Below are positions 16,546-24,861 of a stretch of DNA of 64,000 nt, piece after piece; position 1 is the first letter of the stretch, and each line of letters begins with the position of its first letter. The notes beneath the pieces are model-generated. The model was given only the letters and a program-made list of their open reading frames with translations. It had not been told where the DNA came from and did not search any database. Location of the stretch: the NCBI GenBank assembly GCA_027673765.1, contig JAQDWB010000007.1, positions 41,615 through 105,614 on the forward strand. The letters are read 5' to 3'. The translations under genes and the position numbers were made by a program. This DNA is from Coriobacteriaceae bacterium AM113-163. Lineage in GTDB: Bacteria > Actinomycetota > Coriobacteriia > Coriobacteriales > Coriobacteriaceae.

Positions 16546-17250
16546 TTAACGAGCGGCTCGCTGCGATTTGCGCCACAGCAGATACGAATAGACGTAGGCA
16601 GCTCCAGCTGAACCAAACGCCAGAACCGCAATCACCGCGGCGACGACTTCACTCGAAAGCACGCTACCCGCCACGCCCATCACAATCAAACCAACACCCA
16701 GCACCATAAAGCAGGCGCCGCCAAAACGCTGCGTACGGCGCCAGTTCTCGGGATCGGCAAGCGCCCAAGGCGTCTTGATACCGAGCGTATAGTTCTGCTT
16801 CACACGCGGCAAGTAGTTGCCTACGCCGATGAACAGCAAACCGATAGCACCGGAAATCAGCACGTTGACCGAACCGACCGCCGGCACCACGCCCCAGACC
16901 GTAAGCTCACCCAACCAGCTTATGGCACACATGAACAAGGTGAAGGCGATTACGAAGCCCTGATAGAACTTGCCCGAGGTTCGATATGCCTCACCTTTGG
17001 GGTCAATGCGTGGCACCACGTAGAACATTGCAAGAAGTGCCAGAGGCAGCACGCCGAGCGCGGAGGCCATCCAGCTAGGGCCCCAACCGTCGACGGCGCC
17101 GTTCGCTCCCCAGTGCGTGGGAATCTGTGCAGGCAAGCTCGGCATCACCATAAGGTGCGCCGCGACATTAATAGCGCAGACCACAACAAGCATGGCCCAT
17201 ACACGCGGCGATACCCCCGTGGCGTGAATGCCCTTGTTTTCGTTATTCAT
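16546..17250 (-). CDS. sdpI: SdpI-family membrane protein (DUF1648 + SdpI)
   Basis: The 234-residue integral membrane protein has an N-terminal DUF1648 module (VVCAINVAAHLMVMPSLPAQIPTHWGANGAVDGWG) followed by the SdpI module with LPRVKQNYTLGIKTPWALADPENWRRTQRFGG. In Bacillus subtilis the homologue confers immunity to the SdpC killing factor and sequesters the repressor SdpR at the membrane. Here no SdpABC toxin genes are visible, so the role may be envelope-stress or toxin sensing. The ATG at 17250 overlaps the sdpR end by 8 bp and has AAGGTG upstream. Confidence 0.88.
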   Translation of the reverse strand: MNNENKGIHATGVSPRVWAMLVVVCAINVAAHLMVMPSLPAQIPTHWGANGAVDGWGPSWMASALGVLPLALLAMFYVVPRIDPKGEAYRTSGKFYQGFVIAFTLFMCAISWLGELTVWGVVPAVGSVNVLISGAIGLLFIGVGNYLPRVKQNYTLGIKTPWALADPENWRRTQRFGGACFMVLGVGLIVMGVAGSVLSSEVVAAVIAVLAFGSAGAAYVYSYLLWRKSQRAAR

Positions 17251-17521
17251 CCTCATCACCTTCAGTGTCTGTAAAGCCCATAAACCAGCCAATCAAGTCC
17301 TGCATGACGGTGGTGTTTAAGCTGTAAACGATGTTTTGGCCATGGCGCTCGTCGGTCACCAGCCCGGCGTTTTTGAGCGTCGCCAAATGATGGCTCAATG
17401 ACGGCTTGCTGATGTCAAAATGCTCGGCAAGCTCCCCGGCCGTACAATTGCCCTCGCGCAGTAGTTCCAAAATGTGACGCCGTGTAGGATCGGCCAGCGC
17501 TTTAAAACCCTCTCCCGGCAT
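17243..17521 (-). CDS. sdpR: ArsR-family repressor, SdpR-like
   Basis: The 92-residue winged-helix repressor contains FKALADPTRRHILELLREGNCTAGELAEHFDISKPSLSHHLATLKNAGLVTDERHGQNIVYSLN, the typical ArsR core with recognition helix SKPSLSHHLATL. It has no ArsR metal-binding Cys pair, as in SdpR. The ATG at 17521 is preceded by AGGAGG. It forms a two-gene unit with sdpI and probably represses its own promoter; a palindrome over the -35 element is visible upstream. Membrane sequestration by SdpI is the known signalling logic of the family. Confidence 0.9.
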   Translation of the reverse strand: MPGEGFKALADPTRRHILELLREGNCTAGELAEHFDISKPSLSHHLATLKNAGLVTDERHGQNIVYSLNTTVMQDLIGWFMGFTDTEGDEDE

Positions 17522-17555
17522 AAGACCTCCTCTCAGCACCCCACATGACGCGCAC

Positions 17556-17593
17556 ACTATACTCGATATTTAGATGTTTGTCTAACTATCTAA
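17556..17593 (-). promoter_or_regulatory. sdpRI promoter with overlapping operator
   Basis: On the minus strand a -35 TAGACA (17584-17579) and -10 TATAGT (17561-17556) are spaced 17 bp apart. An inverted repeat TTAGAT (17570-17575) / ATCTAA (17588-17593) brackets the -35, so a bound repressor would occlude RNA polymerase. It is the probable SdpR autoregulatory site. Confidence 0.65.
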
Positions 17594-17700
17594 TCGAAAT
17601 GCTTCAAACCACATCAAAGTAAGCGCCATCGCAACCTATGGGCGATTACCTATAATGGCGATAGCCAAAACACGATTTGCTTCCCCATCGGAGGATGTCT

Positions 17701-18498
17701 ATGACCGAAACCACAGCCGCAACTCCCAACGAGACACGCGACACCAAGCTCGAGATCATCATGGGCCGCGAGGCACTCGACAAGCTCGCCAACGCCACGG
17801 TGCTGATACTCGGCTGTGGAGGCGTGGGCTCCAACTGCTGCGAGGCACTTGCCCGCGGCGGCATCGGTCATTTTGTGATTCTGGACAAGGATATCGTCGC
17901 GCCCAGCAATATCAATCGACAGGCCATCGCCTTTCATAGCACCATCGGCAAGCGCAAGGTGGACGTGATGGAAGCCATGATCAACGACATCAATCCCGCT
18001 GCCACCGTTATCAAGCGCACCGAATACCTGCTGAGCGACAACATCGATGATTTCTTCGCGAGCGTTTTGGAGCAGACGGGTGGCAAGCTCGACTACGTCG
18101 TCGACGCCATCGACACCATCTCGGCCAAGCTCACCATTGCCAAATATGCTCAGGACCACGACATCCGTTTGGTCAGTTCCATGGGCGGGGCCAACAAGCT
18201 CCATCCCGAGTGCCTCCGCTTTGCCGACATCTTCGATACGGTACGTGATCCCATGAGCCGCATTATGCGCAAAGAATGTAAGAAGCGCGGAATCAAGAGC
18301 CTGCACGTGCTGTTTAGCTGCGAGGAATCGGTTAAAACCCAACCCCGCGACCCTTCCAACATCCACGAGCGCACCGAGCTGGGAACTGCCAGTTTTATGC
18401 CGCCCATCATGGGTCAGATGATTGCCGGCGAGGTTATCCGCCAGATCAGCGGGCGCGGGTGCGAGCGCGTGCGCGCCGATGGCCAGCGCTTGGACTAG
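17701..18498 (+). CDS. tcdA: tRNA threonylcarbamoyladenosine dehydratase
   Basis: TcdA (CsdL) cyclises N6-threonylcarbamoyladenosine at position 37 of ANN-decoding tRNAs, using ATP. The 265-residue E1/ThiF-like protein has the adenylation loop LILGCGGVGSNCCEALARGGIG at about residue 37, the Arg/Asn set NINRQAIAFHSTIGKRKVD, and DAIDTISAKL. The ATG at 17701 has GGAGG six bases upstream; an earlier in-frame ATG lies too close to that site. It is followed by the TatD gene after 14 bp, so the two probably form an operon. Confidence 0.92.
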   Translation: MTETTAATPNETRDTKLEIIMGREALDKLANATVLILGCGGVGSNCCEALARGGIGHFVILDKDIVAPSNINRQAIAFHSTIGKRKVDVMEAMINDINPAATVIKRTEYLLSDNIDDFFASVLEQTGGKLDYVVDAIDTISAKLTIAKYAQDHDIRLVSSMGGANKLHPECLRFADIFDTVRDPMSRIMRKECKKRGIKSLHVLFSCEESVKTQPRDPSNIHERTELGTASFMPPIMGQMIAGEVIRQISGRGCERVRADGQRLD

Positions 18499-18512
18499 CA
18501 GGATGCCCTGCG

Positions 18513-19295
18513 ATGGAACCGCGATTCTTTGACACGCATTGTCATCTTGATTTGATGCTCAGCCCCGATGCTGCAGCCAGTGAGTCGGCGGCGTTGGGTC
18601 TGGGGCTCTTTGACTGCGGGGTCGACCCACGCGACTTCGCGGCAGCAAAAAAGCGGGCCAGCCGATACCCAAACATTATCGCGGGCGCCGGCCTCCATCC
18701 CTGGTGGCTCGCCGACGGCCGCTGCGGTCCTGCCGAAGTCAATCTGCTTTGCGAAGTTGCTGACCAAGAGCACTATATCGGCGAAGTCGGACTCGACTTT
18801 TCCGCGCGCTTTGCTGGAAGTGAGCTGCTACAAATACAGACACTTAACCGGCTCTGCGATACACTCGTGCAGCATCCTCTTACCGGGCGCGTGATATCAA
18901 TTCACGCCGTTCGTTCAGCGGGAGCCGTACTGGACGTCCTCGAATCGCATGGACTACTCATCCCAAACTCCGACTCCCCCGTTATCATCTTCCACTGGTT
19001 TAGCGGCACTTCGGACGAACTCGTCCGCGCGCGTAATGCGAGCTGTAATTTTTCCGTCAACGAACGCATGCTTGCGTCTAAACGTGGACGTGAATATGCC
19101 CGACAGATTCCACTCGACCGTCTACTGCTCGAGACCGATGCGCCGGCCGAGCCAAACACAGAAACAAGCGCGCAGTCGCTCATCAGATCGCTCACAAGGA
19201 CCTCGGAACACATCGCCTCACTCAAAAACTGTGACATAAAGCGCATCGAATCGGCAGTTTTAGCAAATGCGCACTCTGTATTTGACCTTCGCTAA
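18513..19295 (+). CDS. TatD-family metal-dependent hydrolase
   Basis: The 260-residue TIM-barrel hydrolase has the TatD set: FDTHCHLD (metal His pair) at the start, GLHPWW, GEVGLDF (Glu ligand), ISIHAV, IIFHWFSG and LLLETDAP (Asp ligand). TatD proteins are 3'-5' DNA exonucleases or deoxyribonucleases; the substrate here is inferred from family only. The ATG at 18513 is 14 bp after tcdA. It is somewhat divergent from canonical TatD (CRPLIVH replaced by GRVISIHAV), so it may belong to a sub-branch. Confidence 0.85.
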   Translation: MEPRFFDTHCHLDLMLSPDAAASESAALGLGLFDCGVDPRDFAAAKKRASRYPNIIAGAGLHPWWLADGRCGPAEVNLLCEVADQEHYIGEVGLDFSARFAGSELLQIQTLNRLCDTLVQHPLTGRVISIHAVRSAGAVLDVLESHGLLIPNSDSPVIIFHWFSGTSDELVRARNASCNFSVNERMLASKRGREYARQIPLDRLLLETDAPAEPNTETSAQSLIRSLTRTSEHIASLKNCDIKRIESAVLANAHSVFDLR

Positions 19296-19375
19296 CCCCT
19301 GTGGGCAAAAAATGCCAAGGGACATGCGAATCACACAACGCAGTCCCTATTGGAAGGCAGTACAATTCGGCAGCA

Positions 19376-20893
19376 TTACACCAATTCGTGCATGAGATCA
19401 CAGTTGCGTGCATACAATTCGTCAAAGATATGACGACGCGACGCATATAACTCGTGGGCAGCCATATCGGGCACGATTGTTTGCGCAACGCCAAGGACTT
19501 GGGCGAGTTCATCCCATGATGCATAGGCGCCACCTGCGAGAGCTGCCATGATGGCATCACCGAAGCATGCGCCCACCGTAACCTTGGCAACCGAGACCTC
19601 GCGCCCGCATACGTCGGCGATAGCCTGCATCCAAACTGGATTCTTGGTTCCACCTCCGACAAGCATAATGCGCCCAATTGGCAGTCCATGCTCTCGCTCG
19701 ATAATGTCGACATGGGATGCAACGGTATACGCGACGCCTTCCAAGGCGGCGCGAACCATATGGGCTCGCGTATGCCTTCCGGTCAGGCCAAAGAAGACGC
19801 CACGCGCCTCGGGATCGTTGAGCGGAGTACGCTCCCCCGCAAAGTACGGCAGACACACGAGCCCATCGGCACCCGGCGCCACATCGGCGGCATCATGCGC
19901 CATAACCGAATATGCATCGGGGCCACCGTGGCCCTCGGCCTCCACGGCGTCGCGATACAGCTCTTGGCGCAACCACGATGTGAGCGCACCCGCCGTATTG
20001 GTCCCCGCGCAGATCCCGTAAGTTCCGGGAATGATGAACGTCCCTGGCCACAGGCGGGCATCATCGACCATATGATCAGCTAGGTAGATGAAATACGCCG
20101 TGCTCCCCAACTGAACCATCATATCGCCGGGACGAAATACACCCGTCGAAATGGCCTCGGCACCAGAGTCGCCCGTTCCCACTAAGACAGGTGTCCCTGC
20201 CGCGAGCCCCGTCGCCTCAGCCGCACACTGCGTAATCACCCCGGCAATATCGGTAGCCGACATTACCTCCGCCATCTGGTCAGGCCGGCAGAAACGAGCA
20301 CATTCCCGAGCATCAACCTTCCAAGTGTAGCGGTCATATAGGGGAAGAAAATCCTCCGCTAAATAACGGTCCACCGTAAAACGCCCCGTCAACTTTGCGC
20401 ATAGAAACGATGACGCCGTCAGGAACTTCGCGGCACGTTCGTGCACCTCGGGCATATTCTGCTTAAACCACAAGATCTTGGGAGCAATATCTGATGAGCA
20501 GGGATCGTGCCCGAAAAGTTCGCGTGCGCGACCTGACCCATATTCGGAAAGGAGCTCGTCAATCTGCGGCTTCGAACGTGCATCGACTCCATACAAAATC
20601 GCGGGCGCCAGCGCGTTGCACTCGGTATCGACCGGCACACAGTCGCAACCCAATGCGGAAAGGCCCACGCATCCGATCTGCGCCGCGTTAACCCCCGATC
20701 GCATCACCAGCTCGCGCGACAAGCGGCAAAAATCGCCCCACCAAACTGCCTCAGCATCATGCTGGTACCATCCATCACACGGGTTGTCCGTCTCATGTCC
20801 ACAAGAGGCTTGGCAAACGATGTTGCATCGATCATCGATTAAAACGCCTTTAGAGGCGCTTGTCCCAATATCAATACCCAGATAGAGCGCCAT
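19376..20893 (-). CDS. FGGY-family carbohydrate kinase, xylulokinase-like
   Basis: The 505-residue sugar kinase has the N-terminal phosphate motif LGIDIGTSASKGVLID, the substrate segment GWYQHDAEAVWW, GTGDSGAEAISTGVF and the C-terminal adenosine motif MLVGGGTKNPVWMQAIADVCG. The YQHDAE..WW pattern points to the xylulokinase/ribulokinase side of FGGY rather than glycerol kinase. It is the last gene of a ten-gene operon and follows btpA by 6 bp. The substrate is not determined; an unusual ketose or polyol is likely, given the neighbours. The ATG is at 20893. Confidence 0.85.
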   Translation of the reverse strand: MALYLGIDIGTSASKGVLIDDRCNIVCQASCGHETDNPCDGWYQHDAEAVWWGDFCRLSRELVMRSGVNAAQIGCVGLSALGCDCVPVDTECNALAPAILYGVDARSKPQIDELLSEYGSGRARELFGHDPCSSDIAPKILWFKQNMPEVHERAAKFLTASSFLCAKLTGRFTVDRYLAEDFLPLYDRYTWKVDARECARFCRPDQMAEVMSATDIAGVITQCAAEATGLAAGTPVLVGTGDSGAEAISTGVFRPGDMMVQLGSTAYFIYLADHMVDDARLWPGTFIIPGTYGICAGTNTAGALTSWLRQELYRDAVEAEGHGGPDAYSVMAHDAADVAPGADGLVCLPYFAGERTPLNDPEARGVFFGLTGRHTRAHMVRAALEGVAYTVASHVDIIEREHGLPIGRIMLVGGGTKNPVWMQAIADVCGREVSVAKVTVGACFGDAIMAALAGGAYASWDELAQVLGVAQTIVPDMAAHELYASRRHIFDELYARNCDLMHELV

Positions 20894-20899
20894 AGGTGC

Positions 20900-21709
20900 C
20901 TACTCCCCTCGCGCCGTACGAGCGGCAGCCATAAAACGAACCACCCGCTCAACATCAATCGGGGCATCCAGCTTTCCGTCGCGCTTTAAGCACGTGCCGA
21001 CAAACGCGCCATCGTAGTGAGCAAATACGTCAGCCACGGTATTTTCGCGACAACCGGTGCCACATACCACGGGCACTTCGCCAACACGCTCGCGGACCTC
21101 GTCGGCAAGCTCGCCCGAAGCGCCACGACCGGCAGCCGAACCGCCGATGACTATCGCATCCGGTAGGCAATTAAAGAGAAGTGAATCGGCAATGTCCGCG
21201 GTCGTGCGGTCGTTGAGATAAACCTCGCCCTCGCTCGTGATGAAGTGAAAAAGCTTGAGGTCGTCCAAGCGCAGCGCCGCCTTGCGACGCATGGTGTGAG
21301 CGAAATCTCGGTTAATCAGCCCGAGATCACCGGCCCAGGCACCGCAAAAATTGCAGCGCGTGAACTGCGCGTCGACGGCAGCGCACAGCTCGATTGTGGC
21401 ATCACCATCGTAAATTGCCTCAGCTCCCCAAGGAGTCGACAGATCATGGGACAGAGCCCCGATTACATAGCCCATCGATGCAAGGGTTGAGGGAGAAACA
21501 TGCTGCTCATAGGGCATCGAGAGCTCATTGGTAATCAAAATGCCATCGACACCGCCCTGCTGCAACGCCTCGAGATCGCGCTTGGCGGCTTCCACGACCT
21601 GCGATACGCTTCCGCCCGGGTAATACAGCGGATCGCCCGGCAGAGGACGCAGGTGCAGCATTCCGATAACCGGCTTTTCGTTCTTGAACATCGAAGTTAG
21701 AAACGACAT
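20900..21709 (-). CDS. BtpA/SgcQ-family TIM-barrel protein
   Basis: The 269-residue protein matches the BtpA family: KPVIGMLHLRPLPGDPLYYPGGSVSQVVEAAKRDLEALQQGGVDGILITNE, then VIGGSAAGRGASGELADEVRERV and VPVVCGTGCRENTVADVFAHYDGAFVGTCLKRDG. The name comes from a photosystem I biogenesis factor, but non-photosynthetic members such as SgcQ sit in sugar-use operons and have the phosphate-binding TIM-barrel look. The ATG at 21709 has AGGAG; an earlier in-frame ATG lacks one. Probably a catabolic aldolase- or isomerase-like enzyme of unknown reaction. Confidence 0.85.
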   Translation of the reverse strand: MSFLTSMFKNEKPVIGMLHLRPLPGDPLYYPGGSVSQVVEAAKRDLEALQQGGVDGILITNELSMPYEQHVSPSTLASMGYVIGALSHDLSTPWGAEAIYDGDATIELCAAVDAQFTRCNFCGAWAGDLGLINRDFAHTMRRKAALRLDDLKLFHFITSEGEVYLNDRTTADIADSLLFNCLPDAIVIGGSAAGRGASGELADEVRERVGEVPVVCGTGCRENTVADVFAHYDGAFVGTCLKRDGKLDAPIDVERVVRFMAAARTARGE

Positions 21710-21742
21710 AACGTGCTCCTTCATAGGGTTATTGCAGGGACG

Positions 21743-22171
21743 TTACTCCCCCAGCACCTCGACGTACACTTTTCGCTTCTGCGGACCGTCAAACTCCGCA
21801 AGATAGATGTTCTGGGCACTTCCGCACACGATGTGGCCATCTTGGACGGGAAAGAAGCAACTGTTTCCACAAATCATGCTCTTGATATGCCCACAGGAGT
21901 TGTTACCGGTGGCTCCATAGCTCGGCAGGAAGTGTGCATGCGCATAGGGGGCATCGAGTGGGGCGATGCGATCAAGCGTCTCCATAAGATCCGTCTCCAC
22001 GCAGGGCAGCCCCTCGTTTACCACGATTCCGCAGGTCGTATGCGACAAAATAATCGCCGCCAAGCCATTGGTCACCGAGCTGCGTTCGATGGCAGCGTGC
22101 ACGTCCTCGGTAATATCGATGAACTGGTCCGGAGCAGTCGATAGATAGCTCAATGTCTCGAGCGTCACCAT
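21743..22171 (-). CDS. YjbQ-family (UPF0047) protein
   Basis: The 142-residue protein has the YjbQ pattern: ILSHTTCGIVVNEG, DAPYAHAHFLPSYGATGNNSCGHIKSMICGNSCFFPVQDGHIVCGSAQNIYLAEFDGPQKRKVYVEVLG. Family members form small trimeric beta-barrels with a conserved His/Asn site and show weak thiamine-phosphate-synthase-type activity; the native role is uncertain. A GTG at 22177 overlaps the preceding stop, but the ATG at 22171 has AAGGGG at better distance. Translation is coupled to the amidohydrolase gene. Presence in a sugar operon suggests a catabolic step. Confidence 0.85.
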   Translation of the reverse strand: MVTLETLSYLSTAPDQFIDITEDVHAAIERSSVTNGLAAIILSHTTCGIVVNEGLPCVETDLMETLDRIAPLDAPYAHAHFLPSYGATGNNSCGHIKSMICGNSCFFPVQDGHIVCGSAQNIYLAEFDGPQKRKVYVEVLGE

Positions 22172-22173
22172 GT

Positions 22174-23034
22174 TCACTCATCCCCTTCAAGAAAACGCAG
22201 GGCATTACCCCAGTAGAGCCTTTCTCGCGCATCATCGCGCATGGGCACGGTATCGAGCGCCCGCTTGAGTTTGAATGCACGGAAGCGCGGCGTATTGCTG
22301 GCGAACATCACTTGGTGCGATAGCGCGCGCTCATACCACAGCGGCCCCATATCGACCGTGAAAAGACGCTGCATCATCTCCTCGGGCGAATCGATGTAAG
22401 TGATAGAGGTGTCCGCGTAGCAGTTGGGATACTTGAGCAGCATCGCCACGGTCTCGCGCACCCAGGGCCAGCCAAAATGGGTCAAACTAAAACGCACATT
22501 TGGATGCGTTGCGATTGTGTGCTCAAATGCAAGCGGGTTACTGCGCGAGAGCTCTGCGCCCGGCTCCCAAGACATACCGGCATGGAAAACCACCGGCTTG
22601 TTATAGCGCTCGCACAGTTCGTAAAGCGGCTCGGCCACAGCATCATCGGGGGCAAAACCCTGCTTTGCAGGATGCAGGCAAAGCCCCTTTGCCCCCAACT
22701 CGGTAAAGGCGCGCTCCAATTCGTCTGCGGCACCGCTCACCTGCGGGTCTACGCTCGCAAATCCCCACAGACGATCGGGATGTGCGGCAACCAGCATGGC
22801 AATCTGGTCATTGGTGCCAAAGTGCCCTCCGCATGCCGTGGTTACATCGAGCGGCATGAGCACGCTCTTCTGCACATCGCAGACGACCATCTCGACTTGA
22901 AGCTCATCCCAATCCATGGGGCCCATATGCCCCATACCAAATTCTCGTGACCAAAAACCGAATCCATCAGGCTCATCACCCGGCGTACAGATCTCGCCGT
23001 AGAGCATAGGATGGACCAACATGTCGATAACCAT
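22174..23034 (-). CDS. Amidohydrolase family 2 (decarboxylase-like TIM barrel)
   Basis: The 286-residue protein resembles amidohydrolase-2 enzymes: LWGFASVDPQVSGAADELERAFTELGAKGLCLHPAKQGFAPDD, KPVVFHAG (metal or substrate His), RFSLTHFGWPW and MFASNTPRF. The N-terminus has MLVHPMLYG in place of the usual DxHxH metal pair, so the metal site may be incomplete or altered. The ATG at 23034 has AAAGGAG. The reaction is unknown; the family includes decarboxylases and lactonases. It lies 27 bp after the second PfkB kinase gene, inside the operon. Confidence 0.75.
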   Translation of the reverse strand: MVIDMLVHPMLYGEICTPGDEPDGFGFWSREFGMGHMGPMDWDELQVEMVVCDVQKSVLMPLDVTTACGGHFGTNDQIAMLVAAHPDRLWGFASVDPQVSGAADELERAFTELGAKGLCLHPAKQGFAPDDAVAEPLYELCERYNKPVVFHAGMSWEPGAELSRSNPLAFEHTIATHPNVRFSLTHFGWPWVRETVAMLLKYPNCYADTSITYIDSPEEMMQRLFTVDMGPLWYERALSHQVMFASNTPRFRAFKLKRALDTVPMRDDARERLYWGNALRFLEGDE

Positions 23035-23061
23035 TTCGTACTCCTTTCCAGGCATTTGACC

Positions 23062-23862
23062 CTAGTACGGCTCAAACGAACCGATCACTCGGGACGACAG
23101 CTCAGCGCCCGCCTTCATACACGCCGGAATATCAAGGCCATCGATCACGCCCTTGGTAAACCCGGCGATATACGAGTCGCCGGCACCCACGGTATTAACG
23201 ACCTTCTCCGCCGGCACGATCCCGCACTCATAGAAGCGCTCACCGTCATAGGCAATGCTTCCCTTCTCGCCAAGCGTGGCAACCGCAACGCGCGGCCCCA
23301 ATTCCTGCGCGTGACGTACCCAGTCCCGCAGCTCCGGAGTGTCATCTTCAAACGACATAAATGCGTAGTCAACGTAGGGAAAATGATTCTCGCAGGCATA
23401 TTCGGGATCCTGGCTGAACACCGAGAAGTCCATAACCACCGTCTTGCCCGCATCATGCCACTCGGGCAGGAGGTCCAAACAATTGCCAAACAGGTCGGTA
23501 TGAATGATGTCATGCTCTAGGATAAACGCCCGGTCATCTTCATTCGGACGATATGTCTCCATTACGCCATCGATTGCCTCGAGATGCACGCGATCGACGC
23601 CGTCTTTCAATGCCATGAGCATCACCGAGGTGTCGCCATCCTCCACCCGCAGATGAGAGATATCAAACCCCTCGGCGGCCAGCGCCTCTCTCATCTTGTC
23701 TCCGTACTCGTCCTTGCCGACAACCGACACGGCGGATACCGAAACGCCCATTCGTGCAAGATGGATACCCCAGTCAATGCCATTACCAGTCGGATAGAAC
23801 ACGCCGATGTTTTGATAGACGTCCGCACAGCAAAAACCAGCCGCACACGCTTTAATACCCAT
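23062..23862 (-). CDS. PfkB-family kinase, FrlD-like (second copy)
   Basis: The 266-residue ribokinase-type enzyme has NGIDWGIHLARMGVSVSAVSVVGKDEYGDKM, the FrlD-like HTDLFGN segment and the catalytic anion-hole motif NTVGAGDSYIAGF (Asp base). It is clearly paralogous to the kinase encoded just upstream. The ATG at 23862 has GGAG six bases before it. A terminator-like hairpin separates it from the first kinase gene, so its expression may be lower. Having two kinases suggests two different phosphorylated Amadori-type substrates. Confidence 0.85.
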   Translation of the reverse strand: MGIKACAAGFCCADVYQNIGVFYPTGNGIDWGIHLARMGVSVSAVSVVGKDEYGDKMREALAAEGFDISHLRVEDGDTSVMLMALKDGVDRVHLEAIDGVMETYRPNEDDRAFILEHDIIHTDLFGNCLDLLPEWHDAGKTVVMDFSVFSQDPEYACENHFPYVDYAFMSFEDDTPELRDWVRHAQELGPRVAVATLGEKGSIAYDGERFYECGIVPAEKVVNTVGAGDSYIAGFTKGVIDGLDIPACMKAGAELSSRVIGSFEPY

Positions 23863-23879
23863 GGTCTTCTCCAATGTTC

Positions 23880-23913
23880 AAAAGGGGACCCACCACATGG
23901 CGAGCCCCCTTTT
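23880..23913 (-). terminator. Internal attenuator/terminator within the operon
   Basis: On the minus strand AAAAGGGG pairs with CCCCTTTT across an 18-base loop and ends in TTTT. It lies between the two kinase genes and could reduce read-through into the last five genes. Confidence 0.6.
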
Positions 23914-23983
23914 CGCGTTTCGCTTATTGTTTTGCATCGGCTGTCCAAGGCCTCATAGCCAGACCGCCGTACGCTTTCTTAAG

Positions 23984-24847
23984 CTATTCGACGATTGGTG
24001 CTCCGTGGCCCCAAGAACCTTCCATGCCGCACACGGTCGAGGCAAACCCGGCAGCAAAGTCGAGCGCGCGCTCGATGGCCTCGGCGCCACCCTCACCACG
24101 CTTGGCGGAATCGAGATAGCACATCAAAAACGAGGTGAGGAACGAGTCGCCCGCCCCCATGGTGTCCTTCATGTCCGTTACCGGTTTAGCCAGCTGGCGG
24201 TAATAACGCTCGCCGTCGTAAGCGATGCAGCCCTCGGCGCCCGCCGTAGCCGACACAAAACGCGGACCCAGATCCTTCACCCATGCCAGACGCTCGCGAA
24301 TCTCGTCCTCACTCGCGGCATCCGCCGCACTAAAGAAAGCAAAATCGACATAGGGCGCAATCTGCTCGTAGTACTCGTCGGTGGAGTCGTCCGAAAAGTC
24401 AAAAGAGACCGTGACGCCCGCAGCCTTCAACTTGGGCAGCTCGCGCTCGGTGAAGCAATAGTTGCCCGAATGAACCACATCGAACTGCTTCATGTACGAA
24501 AGGTCAAAGCGATCGAGAACATAGCGCGCATCGCCACGGATACCGCCCTCGTTGGAGCCGAGGAAGACACGGTCACCGTCAACGACGGTCACGCGAGCCG
24601 CTCCGTTCTCGCCAATCATCTGCTCGCACTTGTCAAGCTCGATACCCTCATCCTCGAGGCTTGTAATGACATGCTCGGCAGCGGCGTCATTGCCAAAAAT
24701 GCCCATGTATGCAGAGCGTGCGGCACCGCATTTCTTGGCATAAACGGCGAAGTTCACCGCATTGCCGCCGGGATACATGGTGTGGATATGCTCGTAGCGA
24801 TCGACGACGTTGTCGCCAAATCCGAGCGCGTTAACGTTAAATGCCAT
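23984..24847 (-). CDS. frlD: Fructoselysine 6-kinase-like PfkB kinase
   Basis: FrlD phosphorylates fructoselysine (or a related fructosamine) at C6. The 287-residue protein has the FrlD-type N-terminus GFGDNVVDRYEHIHTMYPGGNAVNFAVYAKKCGA, VHSGNYCF, and the catalytic DTMGAGDSFLTSF near residue 245. Adjacent FrlB-like deglycase and epimerase genes support the assignment more strongly than sequence alone. The ATG is at 24847, 14 bp after the deglycase gene. Exact substrate (fructoselysine, glucoselysine or another Amadori product) is not determined. Confidence 0.8.
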   Translation of the reverse strand: MAFNVNALGFGDNVVDRYEHIHTMYPGGNAVNFAVYAKKCGAARSAYMGIFGNDAAAEHVITSLEDEGIELDKCEQMIGENGAARVTVVDGDRVFLGSNEGGIRGDARYVLDRFDLSYMKQFDVVHSGNYCFTERELPKLKAAGVTVSFDFSDDSTDEYYEQIAPYVDFAFFSAADAASEDEIRERLAWVKDLGPRFVSATAGAEGCIAYDGERYYRQLAKPVTDMKDTMGAGDSFLTSFLMCYLDSAKRGEGGAEAIERALDFAAGFASTVCGMEGSWGHGAPIVE

Positions 24848-24861
24848 GGCCTTTGCCCCTT

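Noticed and set aside
14649..16709. 686-codon plus-strand frame antisense to ettA
   Set aside because: Shadow of ettA; low-complexity His/Leu/Gly-rich translation without family patterns.
22174..22177. GTG start of yjbQ at 22177
   Set aside because: It overlaps the preceding stop and is only 4 bases from AAGGGG; the ATG at 22171 has better spacing, though the GTG cannot be fully excluded.
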